64,000 nt of DNA from JAAYCB01 sp012744395 (GCA_028703175.1 JAQVNJ010000009.1:1-64000), one strand, 5' to 3'; shown: positions 24,504-33,307, counted from the stretch's first letter. The notes: generated from the sequence alone by a model not told the origin. Translations and numbers: made by a program.

Positions 24504-26231
24504 CTACTTCCACGTCCATGCCGCGCTGGATTCGGCCACAAGCCGCGGGGTCCGGAAGATTGCCCGATCCGGCTCGTGAACGCAATGCCGCCCCACCCGC
24601 CGCCAGCCGGGGCGGAGATTGAGCCGCTCGGCGACCTCGCCGACGTGCTCCTCCTCGACGACATACACCGTGTCGGGTTGCGCGCCCGGCCGCGGCCGCA
24701 ACTCGTCGGCGCGCTGGCCGCGGAACTGGTCGATTGTCAGCCGCCTCCGCAGTTCGGGCTTCAGGTAGAATACGACCGAGCCGACGCGCTGCTCGACGAG
24801 CACGACCTCGCCTGGAAGCCGCCCGCGGCGGTTGAAATACTCGGCCAGGTCCTTGGCGTTGTGCTGCGTGGCGAGGTGCGGCAGCACGAACGCCAGGACG
24901 AACAGCATGTGCGCGGCGGGGACGAGCACGCCGGCCGGCAGGGCTTGGGCCAGGCGCCGCTTGGACCACAGCCGCGCCGGAATCCAGGCCGAGAGGCCCA
25001 CCAACACCGCCAGCACCACGGCGTACCAGGGGACCGGCAGGCCGAGGACGCGGTTCAGAACCGGCAGCGACAGCGGCAACAGCAGCGGGCCGATCCAGCC
25101 GATCGGCGCGAAACAGCGGCCAAACCACTCAAACGCCGGCTGCGACAGCTCGCCGTCGAGCAGTCGCGCCCAGACCGCGGCGGCCAGCACGGCCACCGGC
25201 GGAAAGACGGGCCAGATGTACGTCACGAGTTTCGAGCCGGCCGCCGAGAGCAGCACCGTGCAGGCCAGGAACCAGCACCAGAGCAAGGTTGTGCCGCCGT
25301 CGCCGGGAAAGCGGCTTTCGCCCGGCCGGCGGCTCTCGCCCTTGCGCCTCTCCCACCAGTCCCTCACCGCCACCGGCAGGTAGAGAATCCAGGGAAGTCC
25401 GCCGGAAAGGATGATCGGAAGATAGTACCACCAGGGCTCGCCGCCATGGCGCTGGCTCTCGGTGGCAAAACCGAGCAGGTGCCGCTCGACGAAGTAATAG
25501 TGCAGGTAGCCCGGGTTCCGCGCTTCCATGGCCAGGTACCAGGGCAGGGCGATCAGCCCGGCAATCGCCAGCGCCGCCGCCCCGCGGACGCAGGCTTCGA
25601 GGGAGAGCCGGCGGGTGACGAGCAGATAGCTGCCGTACGAGACGCCAACCAGCCCGACGCCGACAAACCCCTTGGTCAGGCAGCTCAGGCCCAGCAGCAC
25701 GCCGATCGTCACGGCCAGCCCCGCCTTGGTCCGGAAGCCGGATGCCCGATCCGCCTCCCAGAACAGCAGCGTGGCCAGCGCGGCGAACGGAACCAGGGCC
25801 ACGTCGTGGACGGCCAGTTGCGCCAGGACGGTTGGCAGGACCATCGTCGCATAGAGCATCGCGGCCAATACGCCCGCTCTGGGCCCGAAGATCCGCCAAC
25901 CGACAACGCCCGTGGCCAGCATCGCCGCCAGCCCGAAAAGCAGCCCCGGCAAGCGGACGGCGTCCTCGTTCATCCCCAGCAGCTTCAACGACAAGGCCTG
26001 CGCCCAGGTGAACAGGATCGGCTTGTCGAAAAACGCCTCCCCCTGAAACCGCGGTGTGACCCAATCGCCCCGTTCGACCATCTCCTGGGCGATCGAGGCG
26101 TGAAAACCCTCGTCGGGGTCGGTCAAGGGGATTCGCAACGCCACCGGTCCCAGAAAGATCAACAACGCAATCAGTGAGGCCGCGACGATGAGCTGGCGAA
26201 GGCTTACGTCCGACCGGCGAGGCTCGTCCAT
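24504..26231 (-). CDS. ArnT-like membrane glycosyltransferase (GT83/PMT superfamily)
   Basis: 575 residues, polytopic. The N-terminal membrane helix SLIALLIFLGPVALRIPL is followed by the catalytic loop signature TDPDEGFHASIAQEMVERGD (Asp-Glu) and GEAFFDKPILFTWAQALSLK, both characteristic of the ArnT/dolichyl-phosphate mannosyltransferase-like superfamily. About ten further hydrophobic segments follow, then a soluble C-terminal domain from about residue 460. These enzymes transfer a sugar from a polyprenyl-phosphate donor on the periplasmic face, for example to lipid A or proteins. The acceptor here is unknown. Single-gene unit with its own terminator. Confidence 0.88.
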   Translation of the reverse strand: MDEPRRSDVSLRQLIVAASLIALLIFLGPVALRIPLTDPDEGFHASIAQEMVERGDWVTPRFQGEAFFDKPILFTWAQALSLKLLGMNEDAVRLPGLLFGLAAMLATGVVGWRIFGPRAGVLAAMLYATMVLPTVLAQLAVHDVALVPFAALATLLFWEADRASGFRTKAGLAVTIGVLLGLSCLTKGFVGVGLVGVSYGSYLLVTRRLSLEACVRGAAALAIAGLIALPWYLAMEARNPGYLHYYFVERHLLGFATESQRHGGEPWWYYLPIILSGGLPWILYLPVAVRDWWERRKGESRRPGESRFPGDGGTTLLWCWFLACTVLLSAAGSKLVTYIWPVFPPVAVLAAAVWARLLDGELSQPAFEWFGRCFAPIGWIGPLLLPLSLPVLNRVLGLPVPWYAVVLAVLVGLSAWIPARLWSKRRLAQALPAGVLVPAAHMLFVLAFVLPHLATQHNAKDLAEYFNRRGRLPGEVVLVEQRVGSVVFYLKPELRRRLTIDQFRGQRADELRPRPGAQPDTVYVVEEEHVGEVAERLNLRPGWRRVGRHCVHEPDRAIFRTPRLVAESSAAWTWK

Positions 26232-26603
26232 GACGACATCCTTGTCCTCGATGAACCGGAAGAGAAACGGGCCGACAATCTAGCAATTTCCCGCGCTGGC
26301 AAGAATGCCAATCGGGGTAGTTTCGGGACCGCGAAATGGGGGGCGGAATCCCTCGCTGGGCCGGATCGGCGCCAGCGCGGAAGACTGGGGGAAAAGGGCT
26401 GTCTGGCCAGCGCGGATGATCCGGCGGAAGCCGCGGTACGCGAAGCTCCCCGCCCGCCACGCTGCCCGAAATTTGTGGGCAGGCGGTCCGCTTTTGCCAC
26501 GAACGAAGACCATGGTTCGGCGGCGAGGTTCCCAAGCTGGAGCTTGGGAACCAGGCAGGTCGGGCGAAGCGGAGTGGATTCCGCCGGACGGGGATCGTCG
26601 CGG
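26232..26603. other. Intergenic stretch with one palindromic repeat
   Basis: No gene supported in these 372 bases upstream of the ArnT-like gene. The only clear structure is the palindrome at 26527-26552. Confidence 0.5.
26527..26552. repeat. Interspersed palindrome, GGTTCCCAAGC family
   Basis: Perfect inverted repeat with 12-base arms (left arm GGTTCCCAAGCT, two-base loop GG). Near-identical copies occur at 53717-53742 and 62890-62915, and a degraded one at 13482-13506. All are intergenic. The copies at 53717 and 62890 lie shortly after a gene's stop codon, while this one is between the 3' end of 26604-27302 and the 5' side of the ArnT-like gene. Confidence 0.8.
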
Positions 26604-27302
26604 CTAGGCGGGGATCGAGCGGGCCGCGGGGCGGCCGGTCGCGGCGAACTGGTAGAGCCGCGCGTTGCCCTGTTTGCCGACCTCGACGACCGTGCCCATC
26701 TTGCGAAGACAGTAGGCCACGCGCTGGGCGATCCAGCGGCGGACGCCGAGCGCGGCGGCCAGCTCGCCGGTGTCAAACGGGGATCCAAGGCCCGACGGCA
26801 GCAACCGGCCGAGGTCACCGGCCGTCCGCAGCGTGTGCGTCTGGCGGACTGCCAGCAGCTTCTGGTCGGCGACGACGAAATCGTTCCGCCGCCAGCGGCG
26901 GCGACGGCCGTGGCCCGGGTAGCGGAACTCCTCGACGTCGATCAGCGGGACATCGAGCGTCAGCCGCGGGTGGGGAAACACCCGCGTGAAGTAGACCAGT
27001 TCATCGAACACGTCGATCAGCCGGCCCTGTTTCGGGCTCCTCCGCCGCGACTCGACGCGGCCCCCCGGATCCGACAGCTTGACCAACTGCTTGCAGACGA
27101 TGATCGGCTTGACGACGGTCACGGCGTGCCCGCCGAGCAGCGCGCGGACCTTGTCGCGGATCGCCGCCAGCGAGCCGTGCTGGACTTCGACGAGCCGGTC
27201 GCCGCAAACCACGTCGATCCGGTAGCGGCCAAGCGGCACTTCGAAGCGGGCCCCCGGCTCGGCGTAATGCGCTTTCAGAGCTTGATGCAGGGAGGTTTCC
27301 AC
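26604..27302 (-). CDS. Uncharacterised protein with PD-(D/E)xK-like core and winged-helix C-terminus
   Basis: 232 residues from the GTG at 27302, chosen because GGAAGGA lies three bases upstream; earlier codons lack protein character. I do not recognise a named family. Residues about 20-60 read VPLGRYRIDVVCGDRLVEVQ, then SLAAIRDKVRALL and VTVVKPIIV. An Asp on one strand followed by E-x-Q on the next resembles the PD-(D/E)xK nuclease core, but the match is short. Residues about 175-225 (LGSPFDTGELAAALGVRRWI ... AYCLRKMGTVVEVGKQGNAR) look like a winged helix. The middle holds basic GRRRRWRRNDF. A DNA- or RNA-handling role is a guess. pyrE lies upstream, 183 bases away, on the same strand. Confidence 0.6.
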   Translation of the reverse strand: METSLHQALKAHYAEPGARFEVPLGRYRIDVVCGDRLVEVQHGSLAAIRDKVRALLGGHAVTVVKPIIVCKQLVKLSDPGGRVESRRRSPKQGRLIDVFDELVYFTRVFPHPRLTLDVPLIDVEEFRYPGHGRRRRWRRNDFVVADQKLLAVRQTHTLRTAGDLGRLLPSGLGSPFDTGELAAALGVRRWIAQRVAYCLRKMGTVVEVGKQGNARLYQFAATGRPAARSIPA

Positions 27303-27484
27303 GGATCCTTCCGGAAGACTGCGACAGGGGGGGCCGGCCCGACCGGGCCCCGACCACGTGTCTCGTCCGCGGCCGTCGTGCTGCATCCCAGCGCTAGCGG
27401 CGGCCGCCGCCAGAGGCGGAACGGTCCGCCCAGCGGCCTGTCCCCAAGATTCTTATCGACGGCATCCCGGCGGCCAGTCCAGTG

Positions 27485-28039
27485 TCAATCCGGGGGCGGC
27501 TCGATGCCGAAGTCGCGGATCGTCAACAGCGCGCGGAGCCGGTAGCCGCGGCTCTGGAAGGCCTCGCGGCCACCCTCCAGGCGGTCGACGATGGCGATCA
27601 CGCCGGCCACCTGCATGCCGAACTCCTCGACCCGCTCGATAGCCTTCAGCGAGGAGCCGCCGGTCGTGACCACGTCTTCGACGATCACCGCGCGCTGGCC
27701 CGGCTCGACGGGCCCTTCGATGAACCGGTTCGTGCCGTGCCCTTTCGGTTCCTTCCGCACCATGAACCCCCGCAGTGGCGTCCCCCGCAGGGCCGACATC
27801 GTGACCACGGCGGCGGTGATCGGGTCGGCCCCGATCGACATCCCGCCGACCGCCTCCGGCATGTCCTCGGCCAACAGGTCGAGAATCCCCTCGGCGATCA
27901 GCCGGGCGCATTCCGCGTCGAGCGTCACCTGTTTGCCGTCGAGATAGTATGTCGCCTTCTTGCCGGAGGCCAGCGTGAAATCGCCAAACTTCAGGGCCTT
28001 TTCGCGAATCGCAGCGACCAGGGCTTGCGGGTCGTACAC
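27485..28039 (-). CDS. pyrE: Orotate phosphoribosyltransferase PyrE
   Basis: 184 residues, normal length. It converts orotate and PRPP to orotidine monophosphate in pyrimidine synthesis. The PRPP-binding motif AVIVEDVVTTGGSS is near residues 115-128, and the catalytic Lys/His loop is MVRKEPKGHGTNRFIEG near 93-109. FTLASGKKATYYLDGKQVTL matches the N-terminal substrate region. Translation probably starts at a GTG (28039). carB, another pyrimidine gene, is also in this window, 30 kb away. Confidence 0.93.
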   Translation of the reverse strand: MYDPQALVAAIREKALKFGDFTLASGKKATYYLDGKQVTLDAECARLIAEGILDLLAEDMPEAVGGMSIGADPITAAVVTMSALRGTPLRGFMVRKEPKGHGTNRFIEGPVEPGQRAVIVEDVVTTGGSSLKAIERVEEFGMQVAGVIAIVDRLEGGREAFQSRGYRLRALLTIRDFGIEPPPD

Positions 28040-28219
28040 GGTGGGCCTCCCCGGGGGCTTGATGCGGTGGACGGAAACAACGCCGGACAGTCCACGAGGA
28101 TACCGGAGGCCGGGATTCCACGGAAGGGGGGAAGTTCCAATGGCGGTTGTCCAGGTTTGGCGGTTTTGCTAGGTTTTTCAATGGAGGGCTGATACCACCG
28201 GGCACCAATCGAGGGGCTG

Positions 28220-28789
28220 ATGATGGCAATGGGCGGTTTTAGCGGACGCAGCAGTGAGCTTGAGGAGAAGTTCTTCCGCGAGCGGGATATGCAGCTGCTT
28301 GAAGCGCTGCGCGAGAAGACGGCGGCCGCCGAGCGGCGAAAGGCCCTGGCCGAGGCGTCGGGGATCACGCACGACGGCCTGCTGGAGAAGCTGGAGACGC
28401 TGGGCCTGACCGGGCAGACGCTGGCCGCATTGCTGTTGGCGCCGCTGATCGAGGTGGCCTGGGCCGACGGAACGCTGCACGAGAAGGAGCGGCTGGCCGT
28501 GATGGGCGCGCTGCGGCAGAAAGGCATCGACAGCCAGCACCCGGCCTACCAGCTTCTGGAAGACTGGCTGCGGCGGAAGCCGGACCCGCAACTCCTCGAG
28601 GTCTGGAAGGAGTACGTGGCTTCGCTCGCGGAGGTGCTCGGCGAGGAGGAAAGGAAGGAACTCCGCGACGACTTGCTCCAGCGCGCCCGGGAGGTGGCCG
28701 AAGCGGCGGGTGGATTTTTCGGCTTCGGCGGCAAGATCTCCAAACGCGAACAGGAGTTGCTTGATGCGCTGGCCGCGGCGTTCGACTGA
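28220..28789 (+). CDS. TerB-like (tellurite-resistance B fold) helical protein
   Basis: 189 residues, all helical, no signal peptide. The central LLLAPLIEVAWADGTLHEKE followed by RLAVMGALRQKGI fits the TerB fold, whose acidic AxADGxxxxxE loop binds metal. A coiled N-terminal part (ELEEKFFRERDMQLLEALRE) contains KTAAAERRKALAEASGI. Function unknown; TerB-like proteins are associated with membrane stress and metal response. Two adjacent ATGs at 28220 and 28223 follow GAGGGG; the second has the better spacing. It is transcribed divergently from pyrE and 111 bases before hisF. Confidence 0.7.
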   Translation: MMAMGGFSGRSSELEEKFFRERDMQLLEALREKTAAAERRKALAEASGITHDGLLEKLETLGLTGQTLAALLLAPLIEVAWADGTLHEKERLAVMGALRQKGIDSQHPAYQLLEDWLRRKPDPQLLEVWKEYVASLAEVLGEEERKELRDDLLQRAREVAEAAGGFFGFGGKISKREQELLDALAAAFD

Positions 28790-28900
28790 CCGGCGGCCAG
28801 GCGGCCGCCTGGCCGCCAGGCGCGATCTCCGGGGTAGCACGGGACCCGGTCGGCAGCGCCACACAAGGCGACTCGTGCGCGGATTGAGGGAAGCCATCCG

Positions 28901-29662
28901 ATGACTCCACAGGTCACGATCATGCCGTGCCTTGACATGCGCAACGGCCGCGTCGTCAAGGGCGTCCATTTTGTCGATATTCAAGACGCGGGCGATCCGG
29001 TCGAGTGTGCGCGGGCCTACTCGGCGGCCGGGGCCGACGCACTGGCCCTGCTCGACATCACCGCGACCGTCGAGCAGCGGCGGACGATGCTCGAGGTGGT
29101 CCAGCGCGTCGCCGCGGCCGCCACCGTGCCGTTGACCGTCGGCGGCGGTATCTCCGACGTCGCATCGGCCGCGGCCGTTCTCCAGGCCGGCGCCGAGAAA
29201 GTCTCCACCAGCAGCGCCGCCTTTCGCAAACCGCAGGTGATCGCCGAAATGGTGCGGGAGTTCGGCCCGGAAAAAGTCACCGTGGCGATCGACGTGGACC
29301 GCAGCCCGGCGATGCCGTCGGGCTACGAGGTCTATATCGACGGCGGGCGGACCGCGACCGGCGCCGACGCCGTCGAGTGGGCCAAGACAGTCGATGGATT
29401 CGGAGTGCCCGTGATCCTGCCGACGAGCAAGGCCGGCGACGGCGCCAAGACCGGCTACGACCTGCCGATGATCCGGGCGATGAAACAGGCCACCTCGGCC
29501 CAGATCGTGGCCTCGGGGGGCGCCGGGGCGCTCGAGCATTTCTACGCGGCGGTCGAGGCCGGCGCGACAATCCTGCTGGCGGCCTCGGTGTTCCATTTTC
29601 GCACGATCGCCATCCCGGATTTGAAGCACTACCTCCGCAGCCGCGGGGTCGCCGTGCGTTGA
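28901..29662 (+). CDS. hisF: Imidazole glycerol phosphate synthase cyclase subunit HisF
   Basis: 253 residues, full length TIM barrel. The catalytic Asp pair is in MPCLDMRNGRVVKGVHF (near residue 12) and KVTVAIDVDRSP (near 130). The phosphate-binding loops are PLTVGGGISDVASA and QIVASGGAGALEHF. The usual LLTSMDxDGTKxGYD segment is replaced by ILPTSKAGDGAKTGYDL, a variant of the substrate loop. With HisH it makes imidazole glycerol phosphate in histidine synthesis; hisH is not adjacent. It probably shares a transcript with the TerB-like gene upstream. Confidence 0.93.
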   Translation: MTPQVTIMPCLDMRNGRVVKGVHFVDIQDAGDPVECARAYSAAGADALALLDITATVEQRRTMLEVVQRVAAAATVPLTVGGGISDVASAAAVLQAGAEKVSTSSAAFRKPQVIAEMVREFGPEKVTVAIDVDRSPAMPSGYEVYIDGGRTATGADAVEWAKTVDGFGVPVILPTSKAGDGAKTGYDLPMIRAMKQATSAQIVASGGAGALEHFYAAVEAGATILLAASVFHFRTIAIPDLKHYLRSRGVAVR

Positions 29663-29750
29663 TCGGGGGCTTCCGATCGGCCGCCCGGACCGCGCCCCGA
29701 TGCGTTCCGTCGCGGGCGGGGCCTGTCCCGGTTATTTGCCGCGGCTGGCG

Positions 29751-29779
29751 TTGCCGCATTGGGGAGAATCGCGTAAGAT
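29751..29779 (+). promoter_or_regulatory. Probable promoter of the diadenylate cyclase gene
   Basis: TTGCCG at 29751-29756, 17-base spacer, TAAGAT at 29774-29779, giving a leader of about 155 bases before the ATG at 29942. It resembles the TTGGCG/TATGCT arrangement at 17160-17189. Confidence 0.4.
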
Positions 29780-29941
29780 AAGGGGTCGCAAGCGTTTCTC
29801 GCCGTTTGCGGGGGACTGCTGTTCTGGGGCGATGACGCCGTGGGCTCGGTTCGCGCGGGGCTCGGCGCGCCGGCAGCAGCCCCGCACTGCTCGGAATCAG
29901 GTCTCTCGCCGATTCATCGTTGCCCCTGGAGGCGTGTGCGC

Positions 29942-30913
29942 ATGAAGCAGCTCAGATTCACCGATCGCTTCAAGATTCTGTTCAACATGGCGGTTCGGCT
30001 GTCGGAGACGGTCGAAGCGGACGGTGTGCTGATTCTGCTCGACGGGACCGCCGATTGGGCGCGGTTGCGGAAGCAGGGAGATGGGGCTAAGATCATCGTG
30101 GTCGCCAACAGGTCGGTGGAACTTGCCGGTGCCGCCGAGGCGGGCCTTTCGCCGGTGGCCGTCAACATGCCCGACAGCCCGGTCTATGACCGGCTCACCC
30201 AGGCGCTGCTGGAAGCGGTGGCCGACGACATTCTTGCGCCCGGCTCCCGGGTGGTGGCGGTATACAGCGGTTTCGAGGCGGATACGGTCGATTCGGTCAG
30301 CGTGATCAACCTCGGCGAGCACCTCGACCGGCTTACCGGCCGCGATCTCCGCCAACTGGAGACGCGGGTTCCCCTGGAGACGCTCAAGGTGGTGGTCAAC
30401 CTGGCCGTCGAGGTTGGCCGCGAGGGGCGCGAAGGCAAGCCCGTCGGCACGATGTTCGTCGTCGGCGACACCCGCAAGGTGCTCAATCACAGCAAGCCGG
30501 CCGGCTTCGACCCGGTGCGGGGCTATAACCGCAAGGAGCGGAACCTCTTCGAGGCACGGGTTCGCGAGGGCATCAAGGAAATCGCCCAGATGGACGGGGC
30601 GATCATCGTCTCGTCGGATGGAACCGTCGAAGCGGCTTGCCGTTACGTCGATTCGCCGGCAGCCACGATTACGCTCTCCAAGGGGCTCGGCGCGCGGCAC
30701 TGGGCCGCCGCGGCGATCAGTCGGGCGAGCAATGCAGTGGCCGTCACCGTGAGCGAATCGAACGGAACGGTGCGGATCTTCCAGAATGGCGAAGTCATGC
30801 TGCGAATCGAGCCGAGCCACCGGCGGCCGATGGTCTGGAGGGAATTCGACTACGAGCCGCCCGGCGTGGAGGCCCGCGCCAAGGCCAAACCGGAGACCGG
30901 CAAGTCCGCCTAA
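29942..30913 (+). CDS. DisA_N-type diadenylate cyclase (c-di-AMP synthase)
   Basis: 323 residues. The C-terminal DAC domain contains the DGA motif (MDGAIIVSSDGTVEAACRYV, DGA at 218-220) and the second nucleotide motif as GLGARHWAAAAIS (RHW at 252-254) where RHR is usual. The N-terminal 140 residues (ADGVLILLDGTADWARLRK, IIVVANRSVELAGAAEAGL) look like a pyruvate-kinase C-terminal-like alpha/beta domain, as in archaeal DacZ-type cyclases. There is no membrane segment and no DisA DNA-binding part. It would condense two ATP to c-di-AMP in the cytosol. The ATG is preceded by GGAGGCGTGTGCGC. Its stop overlaps the stop of the converging gene by four bases. Confidence 0.85.
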   Translation: MKQLRFTDRFKILFNMAVRLSETVEADGVLILLDGTADWARLRKQGDGAKIIVVANRSVELAGAAEAGLSPVAVNMPDSPVYDRLTQALLEAVADDILAPGSRVVAVYSGFEADTVDSVSVINLGEHLDRLTGRDLRQLETRVPLETLKVVVNLAVEVGREGREGKPVGTMFVVGDTRKVLNHSKPAGFDPVRGYNRKERNLFEARVREGIKEIAQMDGAIIVSSDGTVEAACRYVDSPAATITLSKGLGARHWAAAAISRASNAVAVTVSESNGTVRIFQNGEVMLRIEPSHRRPMVWREFDYEPPGVEARAKAKPETGKSA

Positions 30914-31524
30914 GGCCGTTCCAGGACCAGCGTCAGCTCGAATCGCTTCAGCGGGTCGGTGGCTTTCAAGACAGCGGCCGGGCGGACCCAGAGATAGCTG
31001 TGGGGCGGGTTCCCCTGCGATGGGACTTCGAACAGGATCACATTCGGCGCGTTGGTCGGGCGGTTGACGAAGCCGTAGTGCGTCGCCAACAGGTGCAGCA
31101 ACCGCCGGTAGTCGCCCGTCGTGCCGGCGAAGGTGATCCGCTGCAACTGCCGCTCGGCGTTGTAGTAGTAAGTCAGCGAACCGGCCAAGTCGTCCTCCGC
31201 CGTTCCCGTGACCAGCGGCACGCGAAAACCCTGAAGATCGAGATCGGCCAGCGCGGTGGTCACGCGCGGCCAGCGATCGGCGATCCACTGGGGAGTCAAA
31301 TCGAATCGCAGGATTTCCCAGAACTGGTTGACATCGCCCCCCTCGAGGGGCAATGGCGGGAGTTCACCCGGGCCGGGCGCTTCCGCCGCATCCGGCGAGG
31401 CCTGCGAGCCGCCCGGAGTCAGCGAGGCCGTCAATTCAGACATCCACTCCGGGCTCGTGTAGTAGACGACCGGGCCGAAAATGGCCCCGACCGGAATCGC
31501 CAAGGAGATCAGCTTTCTCAACAT
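30910..31524 (-). CDS. Small membrane-anchored protein of unknown function (planctomycete type)
   Basis: 204 residues. MLRKLISLAIPVGAIFGPVV is a membrane anchor or signal, followed by a Pro/Gly/Glu linker to about residue 60. A conserved-looking globular domain follows (QFWEILRFDLTPQWIADRWP, LQGFRVPLVTG, LLHLLATHYGFVN). It resembles planctomycete proteins of an unnamed family, possibly DUF6690, but I am not sure of the number. Convergent with the diadenylate cyclase, with overlapping stop codons. No catalytic motif seen. Confidence 0.65.
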   Translation of the reverse strand: MLRKLISLAIPVGAIFGPVVYYTSPEWMSELTASLTPGGSQASPDAAEAPGPGELPPLPLEGGDVNQFWEILRFDLTPQWIADRWPRVTTALADLDLQGFRVPLVTGTAEDDLAGSLTYYYNAERQLQRITFAGTTGDYRRLLHLLATHYGFVNRPTNAPNVILFEVPSQGNPPHSYLWVRPAAVLKATDPLKRFELTLVLERP

Positions 31525-32068
31525 CCGCCCGCTCCTCGAAAACGCCGCCCGCCGGCAGCGGCACGTCTGCCTCTCCGATCATTCATGAATCGGCCTCGCT
31601 GACGCGTCGGGTTGGGAGGGGCCCTCGCCGACGCGTCGGGTAATAAGTAGGCTGGGCCAGCGCGGTTCTTCCCTGGTCTTTATTCGGTTTCGAGCCGGCT
31701 GCCGCTTTCTCCAGCCGCCGCGCGACGATGCGGACTGCCCAATGCGTTCACGATCGCCAGAACGTAAAGCCGCAACGACCGGGGCAGACTGCCCCGCTCG
31801 GGCCGGCCCCCCCGTCCCCTGAAAAAAACTGTCCCTTGTCCTCGGTCTCAAGTCGGGGGACGCAAACCTGCCGCAACCATCCAGGGCTTGGCCGCTCATG
31901 GCGGCGGACAACGGGATGAATCCAGCCGAATGATCCGGGCGGACGGACTCTCCGCCTCACCCCCCCGCTTGCGGATGCCAGGCCTCCGGGCTATTTTCTT
32001 TCTCTGCCGGACTGGCACTGCCCAGGAGGCATCCCTGACCGAATCGCTCCTTCTTTTTCCACCCCCCT
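31525..32068. other. Repeat-bearing intergenic stretch
   Basis: No gene supported. It contains two copies of the GACGCGT-type repeat, the palindrome GGGGCAGACTGCCCC at 31781-31795 and a motif GTCCCCTGAAAAAAACT followed by GTCCC at 31814-31835. A1-7 tracts flanked by inverted GTCCC are common at REP-transposase sites, so a dead insertion is possible. Confidence 0.4.
31594..31642. repeat. Two tandem copies of the GACGCGT-type short repeat
   Basis: CCTCGCTGACGCGTCGGGTT at 31594-31613 and CCTCGCCGACGCGTCGGGTA starting at 31623, nine bases apart in the same orientation. Both match the copy at 4246-4265. They lie upstream of the small membrane protein gene (30910-31524). Confidence 0.65.
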
Positions 32069-33307
32069 TTGTGCCGGGCATTGAACACTCCCATCTCCCT
32101 TGACGACATCCGCTGGCTGGTCGGCCCTGAAGGCGCGGGACTGTTGGCCGAGTTGGGCCGGTCAGCGGGCTCGTTGGCGGCGATCGCCGAACGCTTGAAG
32201 CGCCGGTTTTCGCCGGAGCGGGTCCATTTGGCGCTGGAGCAGATCGAGCTCCGCCGCCGCGCTGCTCGCAAGTTCCCCGACGCTCCGAGGATGTTCTTTC
32301 TCCCGGAGACGATTCAACAGGCGACCGATCGGTGGATCGCCGGCTACAAGGCCGGGCGGTTTCCCGCCGGAGAGCCGCTGGCCGACCTCTGCTGTGGAAT
32401 CGGCGGCGACCTGCTGGGGCTGGCGGCCCGCGGACCGGTGACCGCGGTGGATGCGAGCGCCGCCGCGCTGGCCGTGGCCGAGGCGAACCTGCGAAGCCTC
32501 CTCCCGCCGGGGCAGGGCGTCCCGCCGTGCGAGTTCCGCGCCGAAGACGCCGGGCGGTTTCGGGTCGACCGGTTCGCGGCATGGCACCTCGATCCGGATC
32601 GGCGCGCCGGTGGCCGCAGAACCACCCGCCTGGACGGCTGCCAGCCGGGGCCGGCAACGATCGATCGCCTGCTTCTTGAGTGTCCCAACGGGGCGATCAA
32701 GCTGGCTCCGGCCAGCGAAACGCCCCAGGGCTGGCAGCGCGAGGCCGAACTTGAGTGGATTTCGCGCGACCGCGAGTGCCGCCAGCAGGTGGCCTGGTTC
32801 GGCGCTCTGGCCGGCAATCCGGGGCTTCGCCGGGCAACGATCTTGCGGAGCCGGTCGGATGGGTCGGCGATTGTCGGGACCGTGGTTGGCCAGGCCCACC
32901 GGCGGTTGCCAACGGCGGATCGGCTGGGGCGCTACGTCTTCGACCCGGATTCCGCGGTGATTGCCGCAGGGCTCACCGGCCACCTCGCGCGGCGGCACGC
33001 GCTGGCGGCGATCCATCCGGCGGCGAGTTACCTGACGGGCGACGATCTGCTCGACGACGGCTGCCTCCAGTGCTTCGAGGTCAGCGATGCGTTGCCCTTC
33101 GACCGCAAGCGGCTCCGCGCGCTGGTCCGCCAGCGCGGGATCGGGCGGCTGGAAATCAAGGTCCGCGGAGTGGACGGCAATCCCGAGCGGATCCGCCGCG
33201 AGTTGCGTCTTCAGGGGAGCGGTGAGGCCGTCTTGCTGCTCGCCCGTGCCGGACGCCGTGCCGTGGCGATCCTCGCCCGGCGGATCAGGCCGCACGGCGC
33301 TGCGTAG
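32069..33307 (+). CDS. Class I SAM-dependent methyltransferase with THUMP-like C-terminal domain
   Basis: 412 residues if started at the TTG at 32069. Motif I of the SAM fold is PLADLCCGIGGDLLGLAARG (about residues 105-124), followed by VTAVDASAAALAVAEANLRS with the acidic ribose contact. The region around RFAAWHLDPDRRAGGRRTT has the DP-x-R motif of the family. The C-terminus (RGIGRLEIKVRGVDGNPERI, RRELRLQGSGEAVLLLARAG) is a THUMP-like domain, suggesting an RNA substrate. The start is uncertain: neither TTG at 32069 or 32081 has a good Shine-Dalgarno sequence and the upstream DNA is repeat-rich. Transcribed away from the small membrane protein gene. Confidence 0.8.
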   Translation: MCRALNTPISLDDIRWLVGPEGAGLLAELGRSAGSLAAIAERLKRRFSPERVHLALEQIELRRRAARKFPDAPRMFFLPETIQQATDRWIAGYKAGRFPAGEPLADLCCGIGGDLLGLAARGPVTAVDASAAALAVAEANLRSLLPPGQGVPPCEFRAEDAGRFRVDRFAAWHLDPDRRAGGRRTTRLDGCQPGPATIDRLLLECPNGAIKLAPASETPQGWQREAELEWISRDRECRQQVAWFGALAGNPGLRRATILRSRSDGSAIVGTVVGQAHRRLPTADRLGRYVFDPDSAVIAAGLTGHLARRHALAAIHPAASYLTGDDLLDDGCLQCFEVSDALPFDRKRLRALVRQRGIGRLEIKVRGVDGNPERIRRELRLQGSGEAVLLLARAGRRAVAILARRIRPHGAA

